Shown in pieces: positions 55,279 to 64,000 of a DNA stretch of 64,000 nucleotides. This stretch comes from Exophiala sp. HKRS030 (Eukaryota > Ascomycota > Eurotiomycetes > Chaetothyriales > Herpotrichiellaceae): NCBI GenBank assembly GCA_023897205.1, contig JAHWDD010000011.1, positions 372,001 through 436,000 on the forward strand, written 5' to 3'. Both the position numbers and the translations under genes were made by a program. Positions within the stretch are counted from its first letter, which is position 1; each line of letters begins with the position of its first letter. The notes below the pieces were generated by a model, which saw nothing but the letters and a program-made list of their open reading frames with translations, searched no databases and was not told where the DNA came from.

Positions 55279-56259
55279 TCAACTCTTTGCAACTTTGCCA
55301 GCCTTTTCAGCAGCTTTTCGCCTTTTGCGCTCTGCTCGTCTCGCTTCCTTTGCGGCGGCGTCTTCACTGGAAATCTCGACGTCTTCTGATCGACCACCAC
55401 CTCCTTGACCGTCCATTTGTCTCTTCTGTCGGCGCTCTTTCTCCTCCTTTCGTTTCCGCCGTCGTTCACGTCTCTCTTCTTGCGTCTCGGTCCGTTCATC
55501 CTGCTCTGGAAGGAGAGCCGGCGTACTCGCGCCGGATCCCTCGTTCTCTTGTGACTCGAGTTTGTCCTTGTTTTTCCTTTTCTTGTCGGTCCGCGCGGCC
55601 AGGTACTCGCCCACCTGTCTGAATTCCTCCACGGGACCGGGTCTCTCGGTACGTTTGCGGCGTTTGCCGTCCTGGTCGCGCAGGGCGAGGTACTCGCCGA
55701 CCTGTTCGAACTCGGCGGCTGCCGACCTCTTTTGTCTTTTGTTCTTCACCGTCGAGTCTCCCTGGCCGTCGACGTCCCCGTCGGTGGTCGCGCCACTCCA
55801 AAAGTGGTCGCTCTTCCTCTTCTTTCTGTCGTCCGTCCGACTTGACGACGGGGCGTCTCCTTCCTCTTCGAGTCCGATCGTACCTTGCATCTGTTGACCC
55901 TTGACGAAGAAACTGTACAGGCCGCCGTGTTTGCCTCCGGTGTTGTCGAGGGCGGGCGCGGGGGTCGATGCGCCACTGCTCCTCTCGCTCTCGCTCTTGC
56001 CGATGTTCCCCAGGGCACTCTCGAAACCCTTGAGCCACCATTCGTTCCCGGCCTGCGGTTCGTGGGATTTCTTGCCCACCCCCAGTCGACCTTTCCGCTG
56101 GGACACCAGCAGTGGTTTGACGAGGCCGGTGCCGTTGTTGCCGACTTTGGCAGGGTCGTACGCCAGGCCGCGGTGGCCTTTTTGCTTGTACGGCCTCGAA
56201 TCGAGGGAGTGGCCTGGCCCTGCCCAACCGAGGGAGAGGAGGTGGGCGTGGGCGTCCAT
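55279..56259 (-). CDS. G-patch domain protein, TMA23-like nucleolar factor
   Basis: An intronless gene of 326 residues. The N-terminal G-patch-like segment reads LLSLGWAGPGHSLD, then GTGLVKPLLVSQRKGRLGVGKK, which is the pattern of Tma23-type ribosome-biogenesis proteins rather than of splicing G-patch factors. The middle contains NEWWLKGFESALGNIG and GGLYSFFVKGQQMQGTI, also conserved in fungal Tma23 relatives. Two copies of an EFxQVGEYLALR-type unit (around residues 184-196 and 212-223) are interspersed with basic low-complexity sequence, and the C-terminus is a highly charged Lys/Arg/Glu helix. A nucleolar role is inferred from the family and from the basic tail. Confidence 0.82.
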   Translation of the reverse strand: MDAHAHLLSLGWAGPGHSLDSRPYKQKGHRGLAYDPAKVGNNGTGLVKPLLVSQRKGRLGVGKKSHEPQAGNEWWLKGFESALGNIGKSESERSSGASTPAPALDNTGGKHGGLYSFFVKGQQMQGTIGLEEEGDAPSSSRTDDRKKRKSDHFWSGATTDGDVDGQGDSTVKNKRQKRSAAAEFEQVGEYLALRDQDGKRRKRTERPGPVEEFRQVGEYLAARTDKKRKNKDKLESQENEGSGASTPALLPEQDERTETQEERRERRRKRKEEKERRQKRQMDGQGGGGRSEDVEISSEDAAAKEARRAERKRRKAAEKAGKVAKS

Positions 56260-56662
56260 CGATACCTCGTGGCGTGGGAAGGGGACTTGATTCGACTCGC
56301 TAGACGGATATCGCAGTGACCATTTCTAAAATTATGACATTGTCGCCGACCGACCCTTGTGGTGTTGCGAGGATATGGGAATCGCTGCGCTCGGCTTGGC
56401 TGTTCAGATGATTCTGTCTGGTCTGCAACACTTTTTTTTTTCCATCCCAAATCTTTTGCGGGGACCAAAATAATAATTTCTCGACGAATCCGCAGATCAC
56501 GCCGTAGCAACGAGCGATGATGACATAAGCATGGTACTACTATCATATGAGTACCAGCCGAGAGAGCTGGGAGTTCACTATTAAATCGCTGTTTTTTGTT
56601 TGAGAAACCACCTAATTACACCTGTTTTCAGATCTAGATACTCCCCGTACATCATATACAAG
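56260..56662. promoter_or_regulatory. Intergenic, G-patch promoter and bZIP 3' end
   Basis: 403 bp; both flanking genes are on the minus strand. No gene seen. Confidence 0.45.
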
Positions 56663-58274
56663 TCATATTGCCCAGGTGTCGCCGCCAGAGACATCGCCGT
56701 CACTCGATCCCGGAAACAATGGAATGTCGTGCTGCATCTCGGGAAACTGCTTGAAGAAGGCGGGTTTCATGGTCCAATTCCTGATCTCGTACGCATGTCT
56801 GAGGAACATCGGGGAGATCTCGTACCCATCGTTGGCAGGATCGTAGACAAAAATGTCCCGATCCGGGTAGGGCCAGTAGAAGTTGAAGTTTTCTACGAAG
56901 GCTTTGGAAAAGGCTCCGGTCGAGGTGTATTTCTGATATTCGAAGACGAGACGATCACGAAGGGCAGGCCTTGATATGGATTTAGTAAGTATCAGAAGTC
57001 TTTCTTTTTCCCCCTCCCTGGATGTTGAAAGGTCGGAATGAGAAATGACATACCAGATTAAAAAGTCGATCACCGCAGGGTGTTGTATCTTTTCCTGTGA
57101 CGGTCTGTGGGAAAACCCGGGGGTATCAGTTGGTGAATTTGCAAGTAGACCGAGGTTACAACAACGCCAGTTCCGGGCAAGAAGGAAGACCTTACCTTGG
57201 TCGAAGAAATTCAGGTACCCGAGCGAGATTGTCCGGTGTGGGATTCTCACGGTACTGCATCAACGTCTGGCAGACGTACATCAGGGCGATCCTTTGCGCC
57301 TTCGACTTCCACGTCCCAAACACCCTCTGGTCGACCTGGCGCAGCGCGAGCCACACCGGGTGCTGTGCTTCGGGGCCGACGTTGTTCCAACCCCAGATGG
57401 CGGCCTTGAACGGCACGTGCAGGTCCAGTTCCTGGTCCGACGGGTTGCGGTTCTTGATCTCGGTGAGGGCGTTGATGAAGGCGCCGTTGGAGACGTGCCA
57501 CTTGTCGACGTCGGGGGCGATGTTGACGATCTCGGGCGTCGGGATGCGGAAGTCGAATAGAGACGAGGACGACGTCGGGCCCCAGGTGGAGGAGGATGAG
57601 GAGGTGTTGTTGTTGTTGAGGTTGTTCACCGGGACCGCCGCCTCGAACATCTGAAGGAGTGTGTCGGGACTGAATTCGAAAGAGGTGGTGTCGAATCGTT
57701 GTTCTTCTTCTTCTTCCACCAATGGAGCACCTGCTTCTCCATCTTCAGGTGGAGGAGGACACCTTTGCTGCTGCTGTGACGGATAATCATGGGCGTTGTC
57801 GTTCCCTCCTATGGCGGCGAGTTCAACCACCACTTCAGAAGCAGCTTCGGTCGACATGGAATCGTGCCGTCTGAGAAAATGGGTTGTCGGTGCGGCGGCG
57901 GTGGTTGTTAGTGTCGCGCCCCCAAAGACCGGCGAGGTCGAAGAACAATTCCCACTCGTGGCGGTGATGGTTTCGTCAATGGTGGAGCGCATTTTGAGCA
58001 AGGCATCTCGCAGACGGTGGTTCTCATTGCGAAGGTCGTCGATGATGCGAGTCAGGCTGACAATCTCCCCTTGTCGGTCCTGAGCTTCCAAGCTCTTGAG
58101 GCGTTGTTCGAGGAATGCGATGCGACTCTTGGTCCGTTCTCGAGTCGCCCTTTGCGCGAGACGGTCCTGTACCCGTTTCCTCTCGGCTCGGCTACTCTCG
58201 TTTTTGACGGCTCCCCGTTTGTTGTTGTGAGGAGGTTTCGCTGACTTTGATGATGATGAGGACGAGCCCTCCAT
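56663..58274 (-). CDS. bZIP transcription factor with DUF3425 domain
   Basis: Exons 58274-57196, 57104-57054 and 56969-56663 give 478 residues; exon 2 is only 51 nt. The basic region at about 29-50 (RKRVQDRLAQRATRERTKSR) leads into a leucine zipper (IAFLEQRLKSLEAQ, with IVSLTRIIDDL after it). The C-terminal half is a DUF3425 domain: LRQVDQRVFGTWKSKAQRIAL lies in exon 1 and FNFYWPYPDRDIFVYDP in exon 3. Exon 2 bridges FLRPRPSQEKIQHPAVIDFL. This pairing is fungal-specific and typical of stress or secondary-metabolism regulators. Residue 37 is Asp where bZIP proteins almost always have the DNA-contacting Asn. Confidence 0.92.
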
Positions 58275-59144
58275 GTCTCACGGGAAGACCATCCGTTCAA
58301 GAATTGAAGTGCAAATTCATTCCCATGGGCTGCGTGCTAACCGAAGGCGTACCTTTTCTGCGGAGGTACCATGTTCTGATTTCTTGGCTTGGTCACCATC
58401 ATTCGCTTCGCTTCTTTCGTATTGTATGCTAAATAGTGCGAGTGAGTAGTCAGTAAATGGGGCTGAGAAGGCGGTCTCGGTAAACAGGTGCAAATGTGGA
58501 GGGGTCGTGGGTGACCGAGCCCAGACATCCGAGGTTCAATTTGAAGATCTACGACCAGCAAAGGGACCACAAGGGTTTTTAAGCCTGTAGTCATTGGCCC
58601 TTTGTTTGTGCATGCATCGAGACAGAAATCAAACCTTTTGACATGGAGAATGCTTGCGAGATCAATGAATGAGTGGTCTTAGGGTTGAATCGTGATAAAC
58701 AACGACCGACACATGTGATGAGACGGTGTTAGAACAGGACGGGGTACCCTACCATCCGCCGTAAGGATAGTACATGTACCTGAGTAAGCCTCAAATATGG
58801 CTTGAGAAAGGGGACCATACAGTACCCATGATGTATCATCATATTCATATGAAGCCTTGAGAGGCATCTAGGTAGGTACCTGAGGTGTGAGGTTGTACAT
58901 TACAGTATGTACTCTGTAGTGCCAGTTTCGATAAGGCGGGGGCTGTAGCCTCACACTCTCTTCTTACCTGGGCCGTTTAGATTCCGCCAATCGTCTTCTT
59001 CGTATAGCGGGCATCTCTCGACTTCTACTCCGATACATGGTACTGCGGTAGTATTCAACGTGGTACTCTCTTCATCAATTTTCAAAACACTTGACATCTA
59101 CCCACAACGTAGCACGAGGAGTATCTGTTATAATATACTACTCG
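58275..59144. promoter_or_regulatory. Divergent promoter, bZIP / methyltransferase-like gene
   Basis: 870 bp between divergent starts. No gene recognised. Confidence 0.45.
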
Positions 59145-60476
59145 ATGCCATCTATACCAGGTCCTACCACCGAAGGGTCCAAAACATGGTCACCTGAACA
59201 TCTTGTTGGTGATGACAACAATTCATCAGAAACGTGGAAGAAGATCCATACACATCTCAACTCGAATGAATTCCGTTCAGCCATCACGACTGCCTTTGAA
59301 TTACCACCTGGGGACAATTTCACATACCACGCCACGGCTTCGGTGAATCTAGGTCAGGTCGATGCGGCCATCCACGCCGGTAGAGCGAACGGTTTACATG
59401 CGTGGTACGTCAAGTCGGCGCCGGCGTCGGTGTCTACGTCTACGTCCACATCAGACAGTCTTCCAGAGGACGGCGGCAACAAAAAACAACAGGAAGAGAC
59501 AGATCGAGAGTCGTCGACTATCCCTGGATTTCCATCTCTACGGATTGCTGGGTACCCTCCCACCAACGACATACAAGCGTACATTTCAATCTTCGACCCC
59601 ACGAAATCCGCCGCGAACAGTCTCAAATCTTTGTCGGCAAACGCAAAAAAGGGGTCTTTGAGGGCAACGGTCGCCGAGTATTTATCGAGCAAAAGATATT
59701 TGGATCCTTCGATCGTGGTGCCGAAATTGAAAGTACCTGCGTCTTCTCCAAAGTCTTCCGGCGGTGGCCAGCAAAATCCGGCTTTGGATTTCTGGGCGTA
59801 CTCTTGTCTCGCGTTGGAATACGCCGGTCCCAACGCCGACACGGCACTCGTCCCTGCCTCGCATCACATGTTGCCGGTTTACATGCACCATTTCGGTTGC
59901 GTGGTACCTTCGTACGAGGCTTTACAAATCATCAAGAACCTCTCGACCAGCATCAGCACGAGCAGGAGTAACAACAACAACAACAACAATAGCAACAACA
60001 GCAGCAGCAGCAACATCAGCAACAGTGTACTCGACATGGGTAGTGGAAACGGTTATTGGACATTGATGTTACGAAAACTAGGTGTCGACGCAGTGGCCGT
60101 CGACAGCGGTCAGTCGAGGTGGCGCACCACCTGGATCCCCGACACCGTCGTCGCGGACGGGGTGCAGTACCTGCGCCGGAGGTCCGGTTGCCCCGACGTG
60201 GCCGTCCTGTTGCTCGTCTACCCCATCGTCGGGGGCGAATTCACACGAAAGGTCATCGAGGCGTACGCCGGCAGCGTGATCGTCGTCGCCGGCACCCAGA
60301 ACGGCAACGGCTACACCGGGTTCAGGGACATGATGATAGACGAGTACATGGCCAGGGAGAAACCGGACTGGGAGAAGGTGGCTTCGGTGGCCCTGCCGAG
60401 TTTCGCGGGCAAGGACGATGCCTTGTTTGCGTTTCGGAGAAAGAAAAGAGACGACGTAGATAAAAGCATAAAATGA
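59145..60476 (+). CDS. Methyltransferase-like protein of unknown function
   Basis: An intronless gene of 443 residues starting at ATG 59145. A Rossmann methyltransferase motif I, VLDMGSGNGYWTLMLRKLG, lies at about residues 294-312, followed by an acidic end of beta-2 (VAVDSG) and the segment GCPDVAVLLLVYPIVGGEF. The N-terminal 290 residues are fungal-specific and contain ALDFWAYSCLALEYAGPNAD and LPVYMHHFGCVVPSYEAL, which read as a conserved globular part. An Asn/Ser tract encoded by AAC/AGC triplets (59970-60026) directly precedes motif I. S-adenosylmethionine binding is likely; the substrate is unknown. I do not recognise a named family. Confidence 0.75.
   Translation: MPSIPGPTTEGSKTWSPEHLVGDDNNSSETWKKIHTHLNSNEFRSAITTAFELPPGDNFTYHATASVNLGQVDAAIHAGRANGLHAWYVKSAPASVSTSTSTSDSLPEDGGNKKQQEETDRESSTIPGFPSLRIAGYPPTNDIQAYISIFDPTKSAANSLKSLSANAKKGSLRATVAEYLSSKRYLDPSIVVPKLKVPASSPKSSGGGQQNPALDFWAYSCLALEYAGPNADTALVPASHHMLPVYMHHFGCVVPSYEALQIIKNLSTSISTSRSNNNNNNNSNNSSSSNISNSVLDMGSGNGYWTLMLRKLGVDAVAVDSGQSRWRTTWIPDTVVADGVQYLRRRSGCPDVAVLLLVYPIVGGEFTRKVIEAYAGSVIVVAGTQNGNGYTGFRDMMIDEYMAREKPDWEKVASVALPSFAGKDDALFAFRRKKRDDVDKSIK
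59970..60026 (+). repeat. AAC/AGC triplet repeat inside a coding region
   Basis: Consecutive AAC, AAT and AGC codons encode an Asn/Ser tract within the methyltransferase-like gene, joining its N-terminal region to the Rossmann domain. Confidence 0.85.
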
Positions 60477-60875
60477 GTTGTGCCATTGATTTTTGTTGGT
60501 ACATGATCCCCGTTTATCTAAATAAGAAAAAAGGGCAAGAAAGTGGCTTTTCGTGCTGCAAGAAACGACCTCTTGCAATGCCTCGTGCAGATCTGTCTGG
60601 TTCCGCAAAAAGGCTCAATTCTATAAACATGCGCATACCGGAAATCCGTCGTCGTCCCGCATGATGATCTCCATGTCCACCATCAGCCGCTGCTGCTGCT
60701 GCTGCAGCATCTATTCAAATAATGAACAAAAAGCTCCAGATCGTGTTCGCCCCCGGCTCTTCTTGTTCTATGCTCGAAAGTTGCGCCCAATTACATGCAA
60801 ATAAAGAGGAGTGGTGGCTTGGAAATCGTCCGAGGAGAAGGAGGGACAAATCGGTCAAATTCATCTTCGAATCGT
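60477..60875. terminator. Convergent 3' region with CTG repeat
   Basis: 399 bp between convergent stops. It contains a run of five CTG units at 60690-60704. No gene is seen. Confidence 0.45.
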
Positions 60876-62092
60876 TTATTTGGCAATCTCAACACCACCG
60901 GTCTGGAAAAATATGTCAGTACAAGTCTGCCAGAAAATGGGGGAAAGGGATATCACTAACGGCTCCAAGGACACGCTGCGTTCAATCGTTAGCTATTGTT
61001 CTGATCAATTTGGATGTCGGGGAGAAGAAAACTCACCTTGATGTCACCGTAGATGGCGAATTGACCAGCGGTCAAAGTACCAACCATGAACAGACGAGCA
61101 CCAATACCACCGTAGCTACCACGGAGACCGAGTTCCTTGGCGATCTTGATCAGTCGGCTAGTGGTGCTCTCACCGGGGAGACCCTTGGTCTTGTTGATCT
61201 TGGACAGCATAGTATCGGCGGGCTGAGAGACAATGGCGGCAGCGAAACCGGCAATCAAACCAGAACCCAAGTTGATGATAGTCTTGGTTCCATCCGAGGC
61301 AGTGTTCTTGTCGACAGATCGGTAGATGGTCTCGGCGACCTTCTCGTAGACGACGAACTTGGCCATGGTGTAAGGGACCTGCTTGAACAAGATGGGACCG
61401 AAACCGCTGTAGAAAGCACCGAAACCTTCCGTCTTCGCGATCTTGCTGAAACCAGAGACGAGACCGGAGGCGAAGGTAGGCTCGGACACGAGACGGATAC
61501 GGGTGGCTTCGAGGGGGCAGAGGGCAATGTCGGCGAAGAATTCAGCGGCAGCGGAGGAGGCGAGGTAGACGGCGGTTCGGTTGTTGGCGGCGGTTTCGTA
61601 ACCGAGCTGGTTGATACATTGTTGCTTGAAGAACTCGTATCCACCAAACTTGAAAGCACCTTGCAGGAAGTAACCAGCGAAGGTAGGGCCGACACCGGTC
61701 AACAGAGCGCCTGCGCCCTCGTTGGCAATGACTTTTCGGAAACCTCCGATCATGCCATTGTTGTACGTGACGGGGTCGAGCTGGATTCTGGTCTTGACGC
61801 TGAAGAGGAGAAGATTGTTAGGTCTCGCATGGTCGTGGAAGAAGGGTTTCGCGCTGGCAACTTACACATCGACGGGAGTGAGGCCACCGTGGGTGACGGC
61901 GCAACAGACAGCACCAGCGAAGGCCTGGAGAGAGATATCAGTGATGGTATCGACGACGAGGTGAAGCTAGCTTACGAATCTGCTGTAGAGGCCGAGACCA
62001 GAGAGCTTCTGAGGCTCGTTGGCCTTTGCGACCTGAACTGCGGCATCGAGCTTGGTCGAGCCGGTCGAGGATGGAGGAAGAGTGGCAGCCAT
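60876..62092 (-). CDS. mir1: Mitochondrial phosphate carrier (Mir1-type)
   Basis: Five exons, 62092-61976, 61924-61866, 61799-61037, 60975-60961 and 60902-60876, give 326 residues. Exon 4 is a 15-nt microexon (RVLGA). The three mitochondrial carrier signatures are at [26 protein letters not shown] and [16 protein letters not shown], and two stretches ([24 protein letters not shown]) are diagnostic of phosphate carriers. It imports phosphate with protons across the inner mitochondrial membrane for ATP synthesis. The C-terminus, rebuilt across two introns, ends ATGGVEIAK. Strong codon bias leaves the opposite strand open for 459 codons, an artefact. The CT-rich leader upstream suits a highly expressed gene. 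Confidence 0.95.
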
Positions 62093-62192
62093 TGCGAATG
62101 AGTGGAGATGAAGTGCAATGAAAGAAGACAGTAAAAGAGATCTAGCCTTTTTTTTCTATTCTAGAGACAAACAAATGTCTAGAGTTTGCAGC

Positions 62193-62213
62193 GACGGTGA
62201 CGGTGACGGTGAC
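62193..62213. repeat. Tandem GACGGT repeat, 3.5 units
   Basis: Three and a half direct copies of GACGGT lie about 100 bp before the phosphate-carrier ATG on the opposite strand. Confidence 0.7.
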
Positions 62214-62446
62214 AATGATGTACAGACAAAAATCTTTTTGAAAAAGGGATTTTGAACGAGTTTGAGGCGGCGACGGGCAAATTCGGACGCTGGAGCTGCT
62301 TTAGTCGCGCAACCGAGACTCGGCACGGCAACGGACCTTTTTGCAGCCAATGATTGTTCCACGATTCCGAGCATTTGCCGGGCATTGGTTTACAAACATA
62401 TGTACACCTTGAGCCTCGATTTCCTCTGCGCCGACGTCAATGGATA

Positions 62447-62473
62447 TACTCCGTATGCCTCATGTACGGAGTT
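62447..62473. repeat. Inverted pair of TACTCCGTA / TACGGAGTT
   Basis: Two inverted copies of a 9-mer that recurs between genes in this window, separated by 9 bp. Confidence 0.55.
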
Positions 62474-64000
62474 CACCACAGCAACCTGATCTTCGATGAT
62501 GCTGAGTCGTCGACTGCAGAACCTCTTCCAACGGCGACTCCTGAATAGATTCCAACCTCAGAAGACTCGACTTGCGATGGCGAGCGTTGTGGTCAACACG
62601 TCTCGATAGTCAGGCCAGGGCAATCATCATTCACTGAAGACCTTTCCTCTTGACTGCTCTTCGCTCCCGGTCGAAGTGGAAAAAAGAAGAAGGAACATGA
62701 AGATGGGGGGATAACAAAGATGGAACAGATGGATGGCTAGAGAAAGAGACGGACAGCATCATGCGCAGACACGACCGGAAGAGAACTGCTTTTTTTCCTG
62801 GCATTACTGGCCACTTTCAATCAACAATTCAAATACCTACCACAAATGCCAAGCTAGACCATCCCCAAGACTCTTCATCAGTTGGGACACATGACAAGAG
62901 CCAGCTGCGTCTCGAAAAGCACTCTTGGTAGGTGAACAACCCTTTGGGCAACAAGCAACCCAAGACATACCAGGATGTTCTTCTTTGACAGTAATCTGCG
63001 TCCAAGAGATCAACAAACAAGGGCTTTGTTGACCATGTCGAGCAGGCAGGGATGAGAAAACGTGGTAAGAAGATCTGAAAGGGTCCCTTTTTTCGATCAT
63101 CACTTTCTCGTATTCCCAAAATAACAGTTCAGAGTTCATCGGCCCAGAGCGCGGCAGTTCATCACATCACAGATTGCCAGTGCAAAAAGGCGAACTCATC
63201 CACCCCCCAGAAAAACAATCAATAATGATCATCACCCGAGACAGCGGGAGTTTGCAAACTCTACTCGTGCTTGTCTTGAGGGAAGGGGGCTTTGGCCACA
63301 TACCTGCCTTACCTAGCTTTGGTGGAAGATGCCTTGACCACGAGGTGATTTGATTAAACTTTTACTCGGACAGCAGAGCAATCTGAGGCACCGTTGGACA
63401 TCGACAGCGAGATTGGGCACTGGGGTTGTTTACACCGCAGGGTCGTCTTTGCTCGGTTGATATTACTATGCCTGTGTTGTCAGTCAGATCTTGATCGTTG
63501 TGGGTTTTGGATGTTTGTGGTCCATGATGTGTTTGTTGTTGTTGCCGTTCCAAACTCACGCACAGATTCATATGATGAGCATTTCGCAATTTGGGTCTTT
63601 TTGTATAGCGTAAGAGATCCGAGATTAGTAGATGATGCAGTGCAGATCTTCCCACGAGCTCGTCATGTACTGAATCTGACTGGGCAGAGTATGATAAGAA
63701 AAACAACAACAATTCGGTCACGGTAATGAGTTTGGAGGACGGAATAGGGAGAAATAGCGAATGAACCACACACCTGGTAGTGTAGAGCCATGTAACGAGG
63801 TGTCTTGATCATGGAGGTTTAGGGTAATTGATCCTCAATCACATGTGAATTGCAGTACCAAAATGGGGGGGGGGATTACCTGGATCAGGGGACTCTGATA
63901 GTTGTCAGTACCGAGTTTTCTGTTGTGTTGTACCAAGGTAGGTTACGCAGGTACTTTGGGCTTTGGTGCCTCTGGTATCTGAGTTGGTACGAGTACGGAG

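Larger units (their letters stand above)
62093..64000. other. Phosphate-carrier promoter and gene-free right end
   Basis: 1.9 kb in which I see no supported gene. It contains the tandem GACGGT repeat at 62193-62213, a TACTCCGTA/TACGGAGTT pair at 62447-62473 and another TACGGAG at the very end (63994-64000). Short frames here lack conservation. Confidence 0.45.

Noticed and set aside
60722..62101. 459-codon plus-strand frame across the phosphate-carrier gene
   Set aside because: It is exactly antisense to a well-supported multi-exon gene, starts and ends near its limits, and has a repetitive Gly/Asp/Glu-rich composition expected from reading biased codons backwards.

Overview
This is a 64 kb window of nuclear DNA from a filamentous ascomycete (Pezizomycotina; Eurotiomycetes is my best guess, but the sequence does not prove it). 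The reasons are short GT-AG introns of about 50-80 nt with CTAAC/CTGAC-like branch points, a gene every 2 kb or so on both strands without operons, fungal-only families (Zn2Cys6 and C2H2/fungal_trans regulators, bZIP-DUF3425, a NACHT-type NLR, HAK K+ transporter, Bfr1), and eukaryotic core genes (RPB5, TAF9, CDC24, lipin, THG1, UTP11, CMC1, mitochondrial phosphate carrier). I rebuilt exon structures by hand from splice signals, reading phase and family conservation.

Layout. 0-2.2 kb: 5' part of an NLR gene running off the left edge. 2.7-5.5 kb: divergent RPB5 and BFR1. 6-9.2 kb: an SDR and a secreted beta-lactamase-fold protein. 9.6-15.9 kb: Zn2Cys6 regulator divergent from a GT28/GT1 sterol-glucosyltransferase-like gene, then a LITAF-like zinc-ribbon protein. 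16.3-25.6 kb: a likely metabolic gene cluster of two divergent pairs (ACS-family MFS transporter / HpcH-HpaI aldolase; RidA / 2-oxoglutarate-Fe(II) oxygenase), followed by a C2H2 + fungal_trans regulator. Both divergent promoters carry GAGGAGCTC sites. 26-32.9 kb: membrane RING-H2 protein, HAK/KUP potassium transporter, FAD monooxygenase. 34-37.3 kb: CMC1 divergent from UTP11, and an HSL-type esterase. 37.3-40.4 kb: a 3 kb stretch with no convincing gene. 40.4-53.2 kb: CDC24, a DUF2470 membrane protein, lipin (PAH1), TAF9, and an FN3/coiled-coil membrane protein. 53.7-62.1 kb: THG1, a TMA23-like G-patch protein, a bZIP-DUF3425 regulator, a methyltransferase-like protein of unknown function, and the mitochondrial phosphate carrier. 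62.1-64 kb: no gene seen.

Most genes are dispersed housekeeping functions. The item best worth follow-up is the 16.3-25.6 kb cluster: an importer of an organic anion, a retro-aldolase, an imine/enamine deaminase, an oxygenase and a regulator would fit a small catabolic or biosynthetic pathway, and the shared promoter palindrome suggests joint control. The substrate cannot be told from sequence alone.
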